This document shows positions 1-9,431 of a stretch of DNA of 64,000 nt, one piece after another. The notes beneath the pieces were generated by a model. The model was given only the letters and a program-made list of their open reading frames with translations, did not search any database and was not told the origin of the DNA. Each line of letters opens with the position of its first letter. The stretch's first letter is position 1. Location of the stretch: NCBI GenBank assembly GCA_003443635.1, contig CP031964.1, forward strand, positions 2,326,321 to 2,390,320. The letters run 5' to 3'. The position numbers were made by a program, and so were the translations under genes. The stretch is from Flavobacteriaceae bacterium (GTDB lineage Bacteria; Bacteroidota; Bacteroidia; Flavobacteriales; Flavobacteriaceae).

Positions 1-1382
1 CTCCTTTAGTAGCAATGATGCCGCAATTTAACTTTGTTAACGCTTATTCTCTAATTTCTACTCCAGATGTAATCACTAATCCTGAAACAGGAGATACTTT
101 CCAATTAGCTGGTTCTGCAGACGGTGCTGGTTTTTTAAGAGATGGAGATGGGTTTATGTATGTTGTAAACTGTGAAGATAGTTATGCTGTAGCAAGAATT
201 CGTTTAGATGAAAATTTAAATCCAATCTCAGGTGATTATTTATTAAACTCTGGAGTTGCAGATTTTGCTAGACAATGTTCTGCAACAATGTGGGAAGCTG
301 AAATTCATGGTGGTGGCTCAGATTTATTTTTATCTGCTTCAGAAAGTATTGCTAACGATGTAAAAGGAATTAATCCACATGTAATTACCCCTACTCCTCA
401 AGCAGATTTTGGATTAGACGCATTAGGTGAGTTCTCTTGGGAAAATGCAGTGCCATTACCACAAAATACTTATGCAGGTGAAACTGTAATTATTGGTGGA
501 GATGATGATTCATCAGGATCTCAAGGACAAATTACATTATATCATTCTACATCTGGTGATGCCGATTTCAATAACGGTAGTATTTATGTATTAAGAACAA
601 AGCAAATTTCTGGTGGTCCAGATGCTAATGGAGATCCTACTATTATTGATGCTGCCCCTAATACTATTTATGACGAATCTAACTACGATTTTGGAGTAGA
701 ATACGAAGTTGAATTTGTTGAAATTCCTAATGGTGCAGCTTTAACTAAATCTGAAATGGAAGATGCCAGTGATGCTGTTTATGCATCTCGTTTTATGAGA
801 GTTGAAGATGTTGATTACCAAAAAGGTTCTGACGAAAATGCTCGTAATATTTATGCTGCAGTAACAGGAAGAGGTCCAGGGCGTGGTACTTATAATGATT
901 GGGGAACTATTTATAAAGTCGAATTAGATGCAGATTCTCCACTAACAGGTAGAATGACCCAAATTATTAGCGGTAACGTTGATACTAATAATGCTGATGG
1001 TAATCTATCAATTTTACAAAGTCCAGATAATATTACTGTCACTGAAAATTTTGTATACGTTCAAGAAGATCCTAATTCATTTAGCAGAGGACATGCTGCT
1101 TTTATCTATCAATCTGATTTAAATGGAAGAAATATTAAACCAGTAATGGAACTAGTAGTAAGACAAGATTTAGATCCTAACAATAGTACAGGCTTTAGTG
1201 GTGAGTATGGTTCTTTAATAGACATCTCTGAGAAAGTTGGTATAGATGGAACATTTTTACTAGCTGTTCAACCTCACTATTGGGAAAGTCCAGATTTTAT
1301 GGAATTAGATGGGCATTTTAACACAACTAGAGAAGATGATCAAGCATCTCAAATTCTAATAATACAAAACTTACCTAGATAG
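1..1382 (+). CDS. PhoX/DUF839-like secreted beta-propeller protein, 5' end missing
   Basis: The reading frame is open to the window edge (codons for P-L-V-A precede the first ATG at 15), so this is the C-terminal part of a longer protein. The visible 455 residues are rich in Gly, Asp and Asn and low in Cys, as in exported flavobacterial proteins. Short motifs such as VNCEDSYAVARIRLDEN, a TGRGPGRG loop and SPDNITVTENFVYVQED resemble the DUF839/PhoX family of calcium-dependent phosphatases, in which an SPDN segment sits in a propeller blade. The family match is by eye only; another secreted propeller protein is possible. A hairpin follows the stop. The next gene encodes a MauG-type peroxidase in the same direction. 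Confidence 0.5.
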   Translation, partial: PLVAMMPQFNFVNAYSLISTPDVITNPETGDTFQLAGSADGAGFLRDGDGFMYVVNCEDSYAVARIRLDENLNPISGDYLLNSGVADFARQCSATMWEAEIHGGGSDLFLSASESIANDVKGINPHVITPTPQADFGLDALGEFSWENAVPLPQNTYAGETVIIGGDDDSSGSQGQITLYHSTSGDADFNNGSIYVLRTKQISGGPDANGDPTIIDAAPNTIYDESNYDFGVEYEVEFVEIPNGAALTKSEMEDASDAVYASRFMRVEDVDYQKGSDENARNIYAAVTGRGPGRGTYNDWGTIYKVELDADSPLTGRMTQIISGNVDTNNADGNLSILQSPDNITVTENFVYVQEDPNSFSRGHAAFIYQSDLNGRNIKPVMELVVRQDLDPNNSTGFSGEYGSLIDISEKVGIDGTFLLAVQPHYWESPDFMELDGHFNTTREDDQASQILIIQNLPR

Positions 1383-1406
1383 TTTTTTATTTAAAAAATT
1401 ATTAGC

Positions 1407-1441
1407 CCAAAGGCCTTTTGCTTTATAGCAAAGGTCTTTGG
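1407..1441 (+). terminator. hairpin after the PhoX-like gene
   Basis: The arms CCAAAGGCCTTTTGC and GCAAAGGTCTTTGG pair around a TTTATA loop with one G-T pair and one bulged T. It lies between the stop at 1382 and the ATG at 1458. The T-tract after it is short, so read-through into the peroxidase gene is possible. Confidence 0.6.
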
Positions 1442-1457
1442 TTATTAAATATATATT

Positions 1458-3272
1458 ATGATTCCTAAAAATATACTTTCTTTTTGTTTGCTTCAGATTT
1501 TAATCATTTCTTCTTGTAAACAAAAAGAAGAAACTTATATCAATACAATTAATTGGAGTATAGTCCAAAACTACTATTTGTTCAATCTAAAAACTTCTAT
1601 AAGTTATTTAGATTCTTTAACTATGATAGATAAAACATCTGAAAAAGCTAAAATATTTTTTAAACAAAGCCGCTCTGCTTTCAAAAAAGCTGAACCTTAT
1701 GCTTCTTATTTAAATCCTGAAGTAGGACATCGCGCTAATGGACCAGCGCTTCCTGTTTTTAAAGAAGATAATTCTAAAATATTGATTCCCATTGGATTTC
1801 AGAAAATAGAAGAAAGCATTTTTGAAAGCGAAGTTGAAAACAACATATATCTAAATGAACTTATAATTACTAAAGGTTTATTAAATGTACTTAAAAAGAA
1901 AATGATAAAGCGAGAATTAAACCCGCAGCGTTTTTTTATCTCTACACATCAACAATTATTAAGAGTAATTAGTCATTCTATTACTGGGTTTGATACACCT
2001 GTAAGTAAAATAGGGCTTGAGGAAACCAAACTCACTTTAAACAGTTTATTTGAAGTTTATAAAATGGCGCTTCAGCCTATTATTAAAGAAAAAGATAGCA
2101 ATTTAGATGCTAATTTTAATGAATCTATTCAAAAAGCAATTACATTTATTGAAAACAATAATGATTTTGAAACCTTTGATCGTTATACATTTTTAAGAGA
2201 TTATTTTAATTCGATAACTTCAAATTGGACGGAGATAAGAAAAGTTAGTGATATCTGGGATCCTATAAATACCACGCCATTTAATTTTGATGCGTCAACA
2301 TTTTTTGAAAACGAATCGTTTAATTTAAATTACTTTACTGCTGGAAATAACAGAAATCCTTCTCAAGCTCAAATTGCATTAGGTAAACGATTATTTTTTG
2401 ATAAAAATTTATCTAAAGCTGGTACCCTAGCCTGTGCTAGCTGCCATAAGCCTGAGTTAGCTTATACCGATGGTCTAAAAACAAGTATTGACAATAGGGG
2501 GAGCAATCAATTTAGGAATACACCAACTTTAATTAATACGGCATTTCAAAAAAGTTTTTTCTGGGATGGCAGAGCAGAAAATATGCAAGATCAAATTACT
2601 TTAGTATTTACTAACAATAGTGAGTTTAATAAACCATTACACACTTTTTCTGATGATATCTTAAAAGATTCGATTTATATCGAAGATTTTAAAACTGTTT
2701 TTGGAAAAATCCCCAATAATAATTTAGACGTTATAAAAGCTATTTCATCCTATGTATCTACCTTAAATGCATTCAATTCTAAATTTGATAAAAACATAAG
2801 AGGGGAACAAAATAATTATACGAATGAAGAGAAAAACGGTTTTAATTTATTTATGGGTAAAGCGTTATGTGCAACGTGTCATTTTATGCCAATTTCTAAC
2901 GGAACTGTTCCTCCATTTTTTTATGAAACCGAAAAAGAAGTTATTGGCGTTCCTAGAACTGCAGCTAATAAAGCTTTAGATAGTGATGTTGGGTTTTATT
3001 GGAGATTTGAAGAAGATATTCATTATGGTATGTTTAAGACCCCATCAGTTCGTAATATGGGAATCACTGGTCCTTATATGCATAATGGTATTTACGATAC
3101 ACTTGAAGATGTAATTAATTTTTACAACTCTGGAGGCGGAAGTGGCTTAGGATTTGATATACCTCATCAAACACTTCCTTTCGACGAATTGAATCTTACA
3201 GAAGCAGAACAAAAAGCTTTAGTAGCTTTTCTAAAAACGTTAGATGCTACCCCTAAAGAGGGTTCTTATTAA
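1458..3272 (+). CDS. MauG/cytochrome c peroxidase-type di-heme lipoprotein
   Basis: 604 residues. The N-terminus ends in ISSC (Cys20), a lipobox, so the protein is probably an exported lipoprotein. Residues from about 25 to 280 form an alpha-helical N-terminal region not found in the short bacterial peroxidases. The C-terminal half carries two c-type haem sites, CASCH at 326-330 and CATCH at 471-475, and ends with the HNGIYDTLEDVINFYN segment usual in the MauG/CcpA family, which reduce hydrogen peroxide or oxidise protein side chains. It lies 75 bp after the PhoX-like gene on the same strand and may be co-transcribed by read-through. The substrate is unknown. Confidence is high for the family and low for the role. 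Confidence 0.9.
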   Translation: MIPKNILSFCLLQILIISSCKQKEETYINTINWSIVQNYYLFNLKTSISYLDSLTMIDKTSEKAKIFFKQSRSAFKKAEPYASYLNPEVGHRANGPALPVFKEDNSKILIPIGFQKIEESIFESEVENNIYLNELIITKGLLNVLKKKMIKRELNPQRFFISTHQQLLRVISHSITGFDTPVSKIGLEETKLTLNSLFEVYKMALQPIIKEKDSNLDANFNESIQKAITFIENNNDFETFDRYTFLRDYFNSITSNWTEIRKVSDIWDPINTTPFNFDASTFFENESFNLNYFTAGNNRNPSQAQIALGKRLFFDKNLSKAGTLACASCHKPELAYTDGLKTSIDNRGSNQFRNTPTLINTAFQKSFFWDGRAENMQDQITLVFTNNSEFNKPLHTFSDDILKDSIYIEDFKTVFGKIPNNNLDVIKAISSYVSTLNAFNSKFDKNIRGEQNNYTNEEKNGFNLFMGKALCATCHFMPISNGTVPPFFYETEKEVIGVPRTAANKALDSDVGFYWRFEEDIHYGMFKTPSVRNMGITGPYMHNGIYDTLEDVINFYNSGGGSGLGFDIPHQTLPFDELNLTEAEQKALVAFLKTLDATPKEGSY

Positions 3273-3324
3273 TATTGAAAATAGAGGCTAAGAGCAAATA
3301 TTCTTAGTCTCTATTTTCAATATT
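3271..3324. terminator. bidirectional terminator between peroxidase gene and phoH
   Basis: A 23-bp stem (3271-3293 with 3302-3324, one mismatch) encloses an 8-nt loop. The left arm starts on the peroxidase stop codon and the right arm covers the last codons of the convergent phoH gene. A- and T-rich flanks on both sides suit termination in both directions. Confidence 0.8.
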
Positions 3325-4257
3325 CTTATAAGCAGAGATAATCTTCTTCACTAGTTTATGACGAATAACATCTTTATCATCTAAAAATATTATTCCTACA
3401 CCTTCTACATCTTTTAAAATAAGTAATGCTTCTTTTAATCCAGAAATCGTACGACGTGGTAAATCAATCTGTCCTGGATCTCCGGTAAGTAGAAATTTTG
3501 CATTCTTTCCCATTCTTGTCAAGAACATTTTCATCTGGTTATGAGTTGTATTCTGTCCTTCATCAAGAATCACAAAGGCATTATCTAAAGTACGACCACG
3601 CATAAAGGCTAATGGTGCAATTTGTATCGTTCCGTTTTCAATATATTGTTCCAATTTTTCTGCAGGAATCATATCTCGTAATGCATCATATAATGGCTGC
3701 ATATATGGATCTAATTTTTCTTTTAAATCTCCAGGTAAAAACCCTAAGTTCTCTCCAGCTTCAACAGCTGGGCGAGTTAAAATAATACGTTTAACCTCTT
3801 TACTTTTAAGCGCTTGCACAGCTAAAGCTATTCCCGTATAAGTTTTACCTGTTCCCGCTGGACCAATAGCAAAAACCATATCGTTTTTACGCATGCTTTC
3901 TACTAATTTTCGTTGGTTTGCCGTTTGTGCTTTTATAAGCTTCCCTCTTACGCCATGAACTAAAACCTGGCCGCTAGAATCTGAAGTGGCATAATCATCA
4001 CTACTTTGACTGGTGAGGACACGCTCAATTACATTTTCATCAAGTTTATTATACTTAACAAAATGCTTTAAAAGCATTGTCATTCTTCGATTAAACTCTT
4101 CTAGGAGTTCTTCATCACCGTAGGCTTTAATTTTATTACCTCGGGCGACTAGTTTAAGTTTAGGGAAATATTTTTTTAATAGTGCAATATTAGCGTTTTG
4201 AGCTCCAAAAAATTCTTTTGGACTAATCTCTTCTAATTCGATAATAAGTTCGTTCAA
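3304..4257 (-). CDS. phoH: PhoH-family P-loop ATPase
   Basis: 317 residues, the usual length of the YbeZ/PhoH-like group. An N-terminal KH-like region (about 1-105) precedes the ATPase domain with Walker A GPAGTGKT at 132-139, followed by VILDEGQN (Walker B) and LLTGDPGQIDLP. These proteins are cytoplasmic ATPases with proposed RNA or ribosome-related roles. The frame upstream of 4257 has no ATG before a stop, and family members begin at this point, so TTG is the likely start codon. The gene is monocistronic, convergent with the peroxidase gene and divergent from the SAM hydrolase gene. Confidence 0.93.
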   Translation of the reverse strand: MNELIIELEEISPKEFFGAQNANIALLKKYFPKLKLVARGNKIKAYGDEELLEEFNRRMTMLLKHFVKYNKLDENVIERVLTSQSSDDYATSDSSGQVLVHGVRGKLIKAQTANQRKLVESMRKNDMVFAIGPAGTGKTYTGIALAVQALKSKEVKRIILTRPAVEAGENLGFLPGDLKEKLDPYMQPLYDALRDMIPAEKLEQYIENGTIQIAPLAFMRGRTLDNAFVILDEGQNTTHNQMKMFLTRMGKNAKFLLTGDPGQIDLPRRTISGLKEALLILKDVEGVGIIFLDDKDVIRHKLVKKIISAYKNIENRD

Positions 4258-4400
4258 ATGTAAAAGGGTTTTAAAAATAAATCTGAATTAAATATAAGCA
4301 ATCTTTAAATTATAATTTTTCGTTTTTTGATTAAAAAATTGACTAGTAAATTTCATTTTACATTAATTAAAATAAAGTATAACTAAATAAAAGGATTTAT

Positions 4401-4408
4401 TAGATTTG
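4401..4408 (+). promoter_or_regulatory. -7 box of the SAM hydrolase gene
   Basis: TAGATTTG matches the Bacteroidota -7 consensus TAnnTTTG exactly and lies 63 nt before the ATG at 4472. No clear -33 TTG is seen. The rest of the 214-bp gap (4258-4471) is AT-rich with nothing else recognised. Confidence 0.5.
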
Positions 4409-4471
4409 TAATTACTCAAAGTTACATAATTTTAAGTCATCATACATTAAATAAATATCAACAATTTGCCA

Positions 4472-5308
4472 ATGGCAATTATTACATTAACTACTGATTT
4501 TGGAGAAAAAGATCACTTTGCTGGCGCAGTTAAAGGGGCAATATATAGCGAACTTCCTAATGTAAGAATTGTTGATATCTCTCATTCTGTTTCGCCATTT
4601 AGTATTCCAGAAGCAGCTTACATTATTCAAAATGCTTATAGTAGTTTTCCGAAAGGAACCATACACATTATTGGTATTGATTCTGAAATTAATGAAGAGA
4701 ATAAGCATATAGCAATGAAATTAGATGATCACTATTTTATTTGTGCTAATAATGGTATTATGAGTATGATTTGCGCTGAGATAGCGCCAGAAAAAATTGT
4801 AGAAATTAATATTCACGATAAGATAGAAACAAGTTTTCCTGCTCTAGATGTTTTTGTAAAAGTAGCTTGCCATTTGGCTAGAGGTGGAACACTTGAAGTT
4901 ATAGGTAAGCTTATTAATACCATTAAGCCAATAAAAAATATCATACCGTTTGTTAATGATGAAAAAAATCAAATTATAGGTAATGTTATTTATATTGATA
5001 ATTATGGAAATGTGGTAACCAATATAAAGCGTAATTTTTTTGAATTGATACAGAAAGGAAGGCAATTCGAGATTTCGGCGAGGAGTTATAAGTTTAAAAA
5101 AATACATTCAAAATACAGTGACATCGTTAATTTTAATGTTGATGAAGATAAACGTAATGATGAGGGTCGTGGTTTGGTTGTTTTTAATTCCTCAAATTAT
5201 CTAGAAATTGCTATTTATAAAAGCAATTGTACAAGTGTTGGTAGTGCATCTTCTTTAATGGGGTTAAAAATGAGAGATACCATTACCATTAACTTTTTAA
5301 AAGATTAA
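4472..5308 (+). CDS. SAM hydrolase / SAM hydroxide adenosyltransferase (DUF62) family protein
   Basis: 278 residues from the ATG at 4472; a TTG two codons earlier (4466) is less likely because the family begins with the segment MAIITLTTDFG. That segment, the following D-H-F and the VDISHSVSPF stretch are the family signature. Members hydrolyse S-adenosylmethionine to adenosine and methionine using water, in the cytoplasm. The C-terminal half (from about 165) is the usual beta-barrel domain, with DNYGNVVTNI. The next gene begins one base after the stop, so the two are co-transcribed. Confidence 0.9.
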   Translation: MAIITLTTDFGEKDHFAGAVKGAIYSELPNVRIVDISHSVSPFSIPEAAYIIQNAYSSFPKGTIHIIGIDSEINEENKHIAMKLDDHYFICANNGIMSMICAEIAPEKIVEINIHDKIETSFPALDVFVKVACHLARGGTLEVIGKLINTIKPIKNIIPFVNDEKNQIIGNVIYIDNYGNVVTNIKRNFFELIQKGRQFEISARSYKFKKIHSKYSDIVNFNVDEDKRNDEGRGLVVFNSSNYLEIAIYKSNCTSVGSASSLMGLKMRDTITINFLKD

Positions 5309-5309
5309 T

Positions 5310-5606
5310 ATGCTTGTAAGAATTGTAAAAATGAGTTTTGATTCTGTTTATATAAATGAATTTCTAGAATTATTTGAATCTAAAAAACAATTTATAAGAA
5401 ATTACCCAGGATGCCGTTATTTAGAATTATATCGTGATAAAAATCAAGCAAATATATTTTTCACATATAGTTATTGGGAAACAGAAAATGATTTAGAATC
5501 TTATAGGCATTCTGATTTGTTTAAAGATGTCTGGGCAAAAACAAAAATGATGTTTAACAATAAACCTGAGGCTTGGAGTGTTGATAAACTTGTAACGCTT
5601 AAATAA
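5310..5606 (+). CDS. antibiotic biosynthesis monooxygenase (ABM/YgiN-like) domain protein
   Basis: 98 residues forming one ferredoxin-like ABM domain, with the typical spacing of YLELYRDKNQANIFFTYSYWE followed by a W-Ser region. These small cytoplasmic dimers are quinol or haem-type monooxygenases, or simple small-molecule binders. Which one applies here cannot be told. The ATG lies one base after the stop of the SAM hydrolase gene, so translation is coupled. No signal peptide is present. Confidence 0.8.
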   Translation: MLVRIVKMSFDSVYINEFLELFESKKQFIRNYPGCRYLELYRDKNQANIFFTYSYWETENDLESYRHSDLFKDVWAKTKMMFNNKPEAWSVDKLVTLK

Positions 5607-5702
5607 TAGATTTACGAGTTTTTAATAAGTTGTTGCAGTTGCCAACAATTTAAACTAATATTGAAACGCATTGTTATTAAATACTGAATATAAAAAACTA
5701 AA

Positions 5703-8090
5703 ATGTTCGCATTACTCAAAAAAGAAATAAGTTCGTTTTTTGCTTCACCTATAGGCTATTTAGTAATAGCTATATTTTTACTTATTAATGGTCTCTTTTT
5801 ATGGTTGTTTAAAGGCGAATATAACATCCTCGATTATGGGTATGCAGATTTATCTTCCTTTTTCTTATTAGCACCTTGGATTCTTTTATTTTTAATCCCT
5901 GCAGTAACTATGCGTAGTTTCTCTGATGAGAAAAGGCAAGGCACTTTAGAGTTATTACTTACTAAACCTATTTCGCGTTTACAAATTGTTTTAGGTAAAT
6001 ATTTAGGAGCTTTAACACTTATTATTTTATCTTTAATACCAACATTATTATATGTATATACAATACATCAGCTGGGTAACCCTATCGGGAATCTAGACCT
6101 AGGTAGTATTATTGGATCTTATTTTGGATTACTTTTATTAATAGCAGCTTACACTGCCATAGGCATCTTTGCTTCTACCTTATCAAAAAATCAAATTGTT
6201 GCTTTTATTAGTGCTGTGTTTATTTGTTTTTTCTTTTTTATAGGACTCCAAGGCTTAGCAGATTTTGCATCTAGTACTACAATTGAGAAGTTTGGAATGA
6301 ATTATCATTTCCAAAGCATTAGTCGTGGTGTATTAGATACTAGGGACATTTTGTATTTTTTAAGTATTACAACATTTTTTATATTGATAACTCTTGCTGG
6401 TATTCGTACTGAAAAAATTGGAAAGAGAGTTTTAGTTCGTTTTTTAATCATCTTATTAGGGTTGTTAGCTTTAAATATATTTACACAATCTGCTTATGGA
6501 CGTTACGATTTAACTCAAGATAAGCGTTATACTTTAAGTGAAGCTTCTTACAATATTATAAAAGACGTAGATTCACCTATAATTATTGATGTGTTTTTAG
6601 AAGGAGAAGGATTTCCATCAAATATTAGGCGATTACAAGCCGAAACACGTCAACTTCTGGAAGAATTTGCAGATAAAAATAAAAATGTAAAATACAGCTT
6701 CATCAATCCGTTAGAAGATGCTGATGTTAGAGATCAAAACCTAAAACTACTTAATGATAGTGGATTAACACCCATGATGCTGACTGTTCAGGAAAACGGA
6801 AGAACTTCTCAAGAGCCAATTATTCCTTGGGCATTAGCAACCTATAATGGGCAAAGAATAGAAATCCCTTTAATAAAAAATAAGCTCAATGCTTCACAAG
6901 AAAGTTTAATCCAGAGTTCTGTACAACATTTAGAATATGCATTTTCTGATGGATTTAGTAAGCTCATTTTTTCTAAACAGAAAAAAGTGGCTATTTTAAA
7001 AGGAAATGGACAATTAGAGGATAGGTATTTAGCTAATTTTCTTACTACATTAGGTGATTATTATTTTATAGCTCCTTTTACTTTAGATAGTGTAAGTAGT
7101 GCTCCCCAGAATACTCTTGATAAATTAAAAGATTTTGATCTTATTATTTCTGCTAAACCCACAGAGGCATTTTCTGAAACTGAAAAATTAGTTTTAGATC
7201 AGTATGCAATGAATGGCGGAAAAAGCCTTTGGTTAGTAGATAAAATAGCAATAGACAAAGATAGTTTACTCAATGATGAAGGTAGTAATATTGCCATTGC
7301 AAGAGATTTAAATCTCACCGATTTCTTTTTTAAATACGGTGTGCGTATTAATCCTGTCTTAGTTAATGATGTTTATTCTGATCCTATTAATCTAGCAATT
7401 GGAGAAGGAAGTGAAGCACAATTTCAGCCTATACAATGGCAGTACTCACCCCTATCTTCAGGTAATGGAAATCACGCTATTACTACCAATCTAGATTTGG
7501 TTCGTTTAGATTTTGCTAATCAAATTGATACATTAAAAAATGAAGTTTCTAAAACCATTTTGCTCAAAAGTTCGCCTCTTTCAAAATTAACAGGAACACC
7601 TAGAATTATTAGTATTGAAGAAGGAACTAGTAAGCCTGATCCATCCACTTATACTAATACAGGTAATCACAACTTAGCAGTATTATTGGAAGGTGAATTT
7701 ACATCTGTATACAATAATAGAGTGAAGCCGTTTCAATTTTCAGAAACAAAAAACAAAAGCACTACTACTAAAATGATTGTAGTAGCCGATGGAGATATTA
7801 TTAAAAATGAAGTAGGTAGAAATGGTCCCTTAGAACTCGGTTTTAATCGCCTTACAGGAAATGTGTATGCTAACAAAGAATTTTTGCTAAATGCGATTAA
7901 TTACTTATTAGACGATAATGGACTTATAAACATTCGTACTAAAGAAGTTGCAATTGCACATCTTAACCCTGAGTTAATTATTGCACAGAAAACGAAATGG
8001 CAAATCATAAATATTGCATTACCATTACTGTTATTAGTAGTATTTGGGCTAAGTTTTAATTTTTATCGTAAGAAAAAATATGCGAAATAA
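5703..8090 (+). CDS. gldFG: GldF-GldG fusion, gliding-motility ABC transporter membrane subunit
   Basis: 795 residues. Residues 1 to about 235 are an ABC-2-type permease with six membrane segments and the conserved MRSFSDEKRQGTLELLLTKP segment, matching GldF. From about 241 the protein continues without a stop into a GldG-like part: a membrane segment (245-262), the YDLTQDKRYTLSEAS motif, a large extracytoplasmic domain and a final membrane anchor (about 767-790). In Flavobacterium johnsoniae these are two proteins of about 240 and 560 residues, so the total length fits an exact fusion. The partner ATPase GldA is not in the window. The role is in gliding and surface adhesin movement at the inner membrane. 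Confidence 0.92.
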   Translation: MFALLKKEISSFFASPIGYLVIAIFLLINGLFLWLFKGEYNILDYGYADLSSFFLLAPWILLFLIPAVTMRSFSDEKRQGTLELLLTKPISRLQIVLGKYLGALTLIILSLIPTLLYVYTIHQLGNPIGNLDLGSIIGSYFGLLLLIAAYTAIGIFASTLSKNQIVAFISAVFICFFFFIGLQGLADFASSTTIEKFGMNYHFQSISRGVLDTRDILYFLSITTFFILITLAGIRTEKIGKRVLVRFLIILLGLLALNIFTQSAYGRYDLTQDKRYTLSEASYNIIKDVDSPIIIDVFLEGEGFPSNIRRLQAETRQLLEEFADKNKNVKYSFINPLEDADVRDQNLKLLNDSGLTPMMLTVQENGRTSQEPIIPWALATYNGQRIEIPLIKNKLNASQESLIQSSVQHLEYAFSDGFSKLIFSKQKKVAILKGNGQLEDRYLANFLTTLGDYYFIAPFTLDSVSSAPQNTLDKLKDFDLIISAKPTEAFSETEKLVLDQYAMNGGKSLWLVDKIAIDKDSLLNDEGSNIAIARDLNLTDFFFKYGVRINPVLVNDVYSDPINLAIGEGSEAQFQPIQWQYSPLSSGNGNHAITTNLDLVRLDFANQIDTLKNEVSKTILLKSSPLSKLTGTPRIISIEEGTSKPDPSTYTNTGNHNLAVLLEGEFTSVYNNRVKPFQFSETKNKSTTTKMIVVADGDIIKNEVGRNGPLELGFNRLTGNVYANKEFLLNAINYLLDDNGLINIRTKEVAIAHLNPELIIAQKTKWQIINIALPLLLLVVFGLSFNFYRKKKYAK

Positions 8091-8173
8091 GGTTCTTTTT
8101 TTTAGTCATAAATTTCAGCTTTACTAGAGATTAGTTGTTAATAAGTTTGTTTCCAACTTCGGGACTTATAAGA

Positions 8174-8181
8174 TATATTTG
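8174..8181 (+). promoter_or_regulatory. -7 box of dnaN
   Basis: TATATTTG is an exact TAnnTTTG match, 39 nt before the dnaN ATG. A TTG at 8147-8149 may be the -33 element, though the 24-nt spacing is long. Confidence 0.55.
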
Positions 8182-8219
8182 TAAGTAGTATCAATACAAT
8201 CATAAACGCATTCATAGCA

Positions 8220-9338
8220 ATGAAATTTATAGTATCCAGCACTTATTTATTAAAACAATTACAAGTATTAGGTGGCGTTATAAACAGTTCAAACACCTTA
8301 CCTATTTTAGATAATTTCTTATTCGATCTTGATCAATCTAAATTAACAATTTCTGCAAGTGATTTAGAGACAACCATGTCTTCGACCATTGATGTAGAAA
8401 GTGATAGTCAAGGAAGCGTAGCCATACCTGCTAAGCTACTATTAGATACTTTAAAGACATTTCCGGAACAACCATTAACATTTATTGTTGAAGAAAACAA
8501 TATTGTTGAAATTAGTTCTAATCATGGTAAATATGCTTTAGCTTATGCAAATGGAGAAGAGTTTCCTAAAGCAGTAGCTTTAGAGAATCCTACTGCAACA
8601 ACTGTATCTGGAGATATTTTAGCAACTGCAATTAGTAAAACAATTTTTGCTGCAGGAAATGATGATTTACGTCCTGTAATGAGTGGTGTATTCTTTCAAT
8701 TTTCAACAGAGAGTTTAACTTTTGTGGCTACTGATGCTCATAAGTTAGTAAAATATACTCGTGAAGATGTATCGGCTACTGAAACTGCAGAGTTTATTAT
8801 GCCAAAAAAGCCTTTGAATTTATTAAAGGCCATTTTAGCAACTCATGATGAAGATGTGGTTATTGAATACAACGATTCTAATGCGAAGTTTGTATTTGAT
8901 AACTCTGTACTTACTTGTCGATTGATTGATGGAAAATACCCAAATTATGAAGCTGTGATTCCAAAAGAGAATCCAAATAAATTATCGATAGATCGTACAC
9001 AATTTTTAAACTCTGTACGTCGTGTATCTATTTTTTCTAATAAAACAACACATCAGATTCGTTTAAAGATTGCTGGTGCCGAATTAAATATTTCTGCAGA
9101 AGATATAGATTATAGTAACAAAGCAGAAGAGCGTTTAACTTGTGATTATCAAGGTGACGATATGCAAATTGGATTTAATTCTCGTTTCTTAACTGAAATG
9201 CTTAATAACTTAAACGCAGATGAAGTACAATTAGAGATGAGCTTACCAAATAGAGCTGGTATTTTAACACCAATTGATGGTCTTGATGAAGGAGAGCATG
9301 TAACTATGCTTGTGATGCCTGTAATGCTAAACAGCTAA
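8220..9338 (+). CDS. dnaN: DNA polymerase III beta subunit (sliding clamp)
   Basis: 372 residues, the standard clamp length, made of three similar domains of about 120 residues. It starts MKFIVSSTYLLKQLQVLGG and ends with the ITPIDGLDEGEHVTMLVMPV-type C-terminus typical of Bacteroidota clamps. The homodimeric ring holds polymerase III on DNA. The gene stands alone between gldFG and a strong terminator; dnaA is not adjacent, which is normal in this phylum. Confidence 0.98.
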   Translation: MKFIVSSTYLLKQLQVLGGVINSSNTLPILDNFLFDLDQSKLTISASDLETTMSSTIDVESDSQGSVAIPAKLLLDTLKTFPEQPLTFIVEENNIVEISSNHGKYALAYANGEEFPKAVALENPTATTVSGDILATAISKTIFAAGNDDLRPVMSGVFFQFSTESLTFVATDAHKLVKYTREDVSATETAEFIMPKKPLNLLKAILATHDEDVVIEYNDSNAKFVFDNSVLTCRLIDGKYPNYEAVIPKENPNKLSIDRTQFLNSVRRVSIFSNKTTHQIRLKIAGAELNISAEDIDYSNKAEERLTCDYQGDDMQIGFNSRFLTEMLNNLNADEVQLEMSLPNRAGILTPIDGLDEGEHVTMLVMPVMLNS

Positions 9339-9383
9339 CAAATATTATAAAATAAGATTTCCTTATTTATAAGGAGAATATAA

Positions 9384-9413
9384 AAAAACGCTCACTTTTC
9401 AGTGAGCGTTTTT
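9384..9413 (+). terminator. rho-independent terminator of dnaN
   Basis: AAAAACGCTCACT and AGTGAGCGTTTTT form a perfect 13-bp stem around TTTC, ending in a T-run. A-rich on the other side, it could also stop the convergent DUF4870 transcript. Confidence 0.9.
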
Positions 9414-9431
9414 AGTTCATCTCTAAGAGGC

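Noticed and set aside
3181..3192. TCGACGAATTGA in the peroxidase gene as another H-NOX regulon site
   Set aside because: It is inside coding sequence, has only part of the consensus and no second copy at 21 bp.
8220..9338. dnaN as a marker of the replication origin
   Set aside because: No dnaA, DnaA-box cluster or gidA/parAB genes are near; in Bacteroidota dnaN is often far from oriC.
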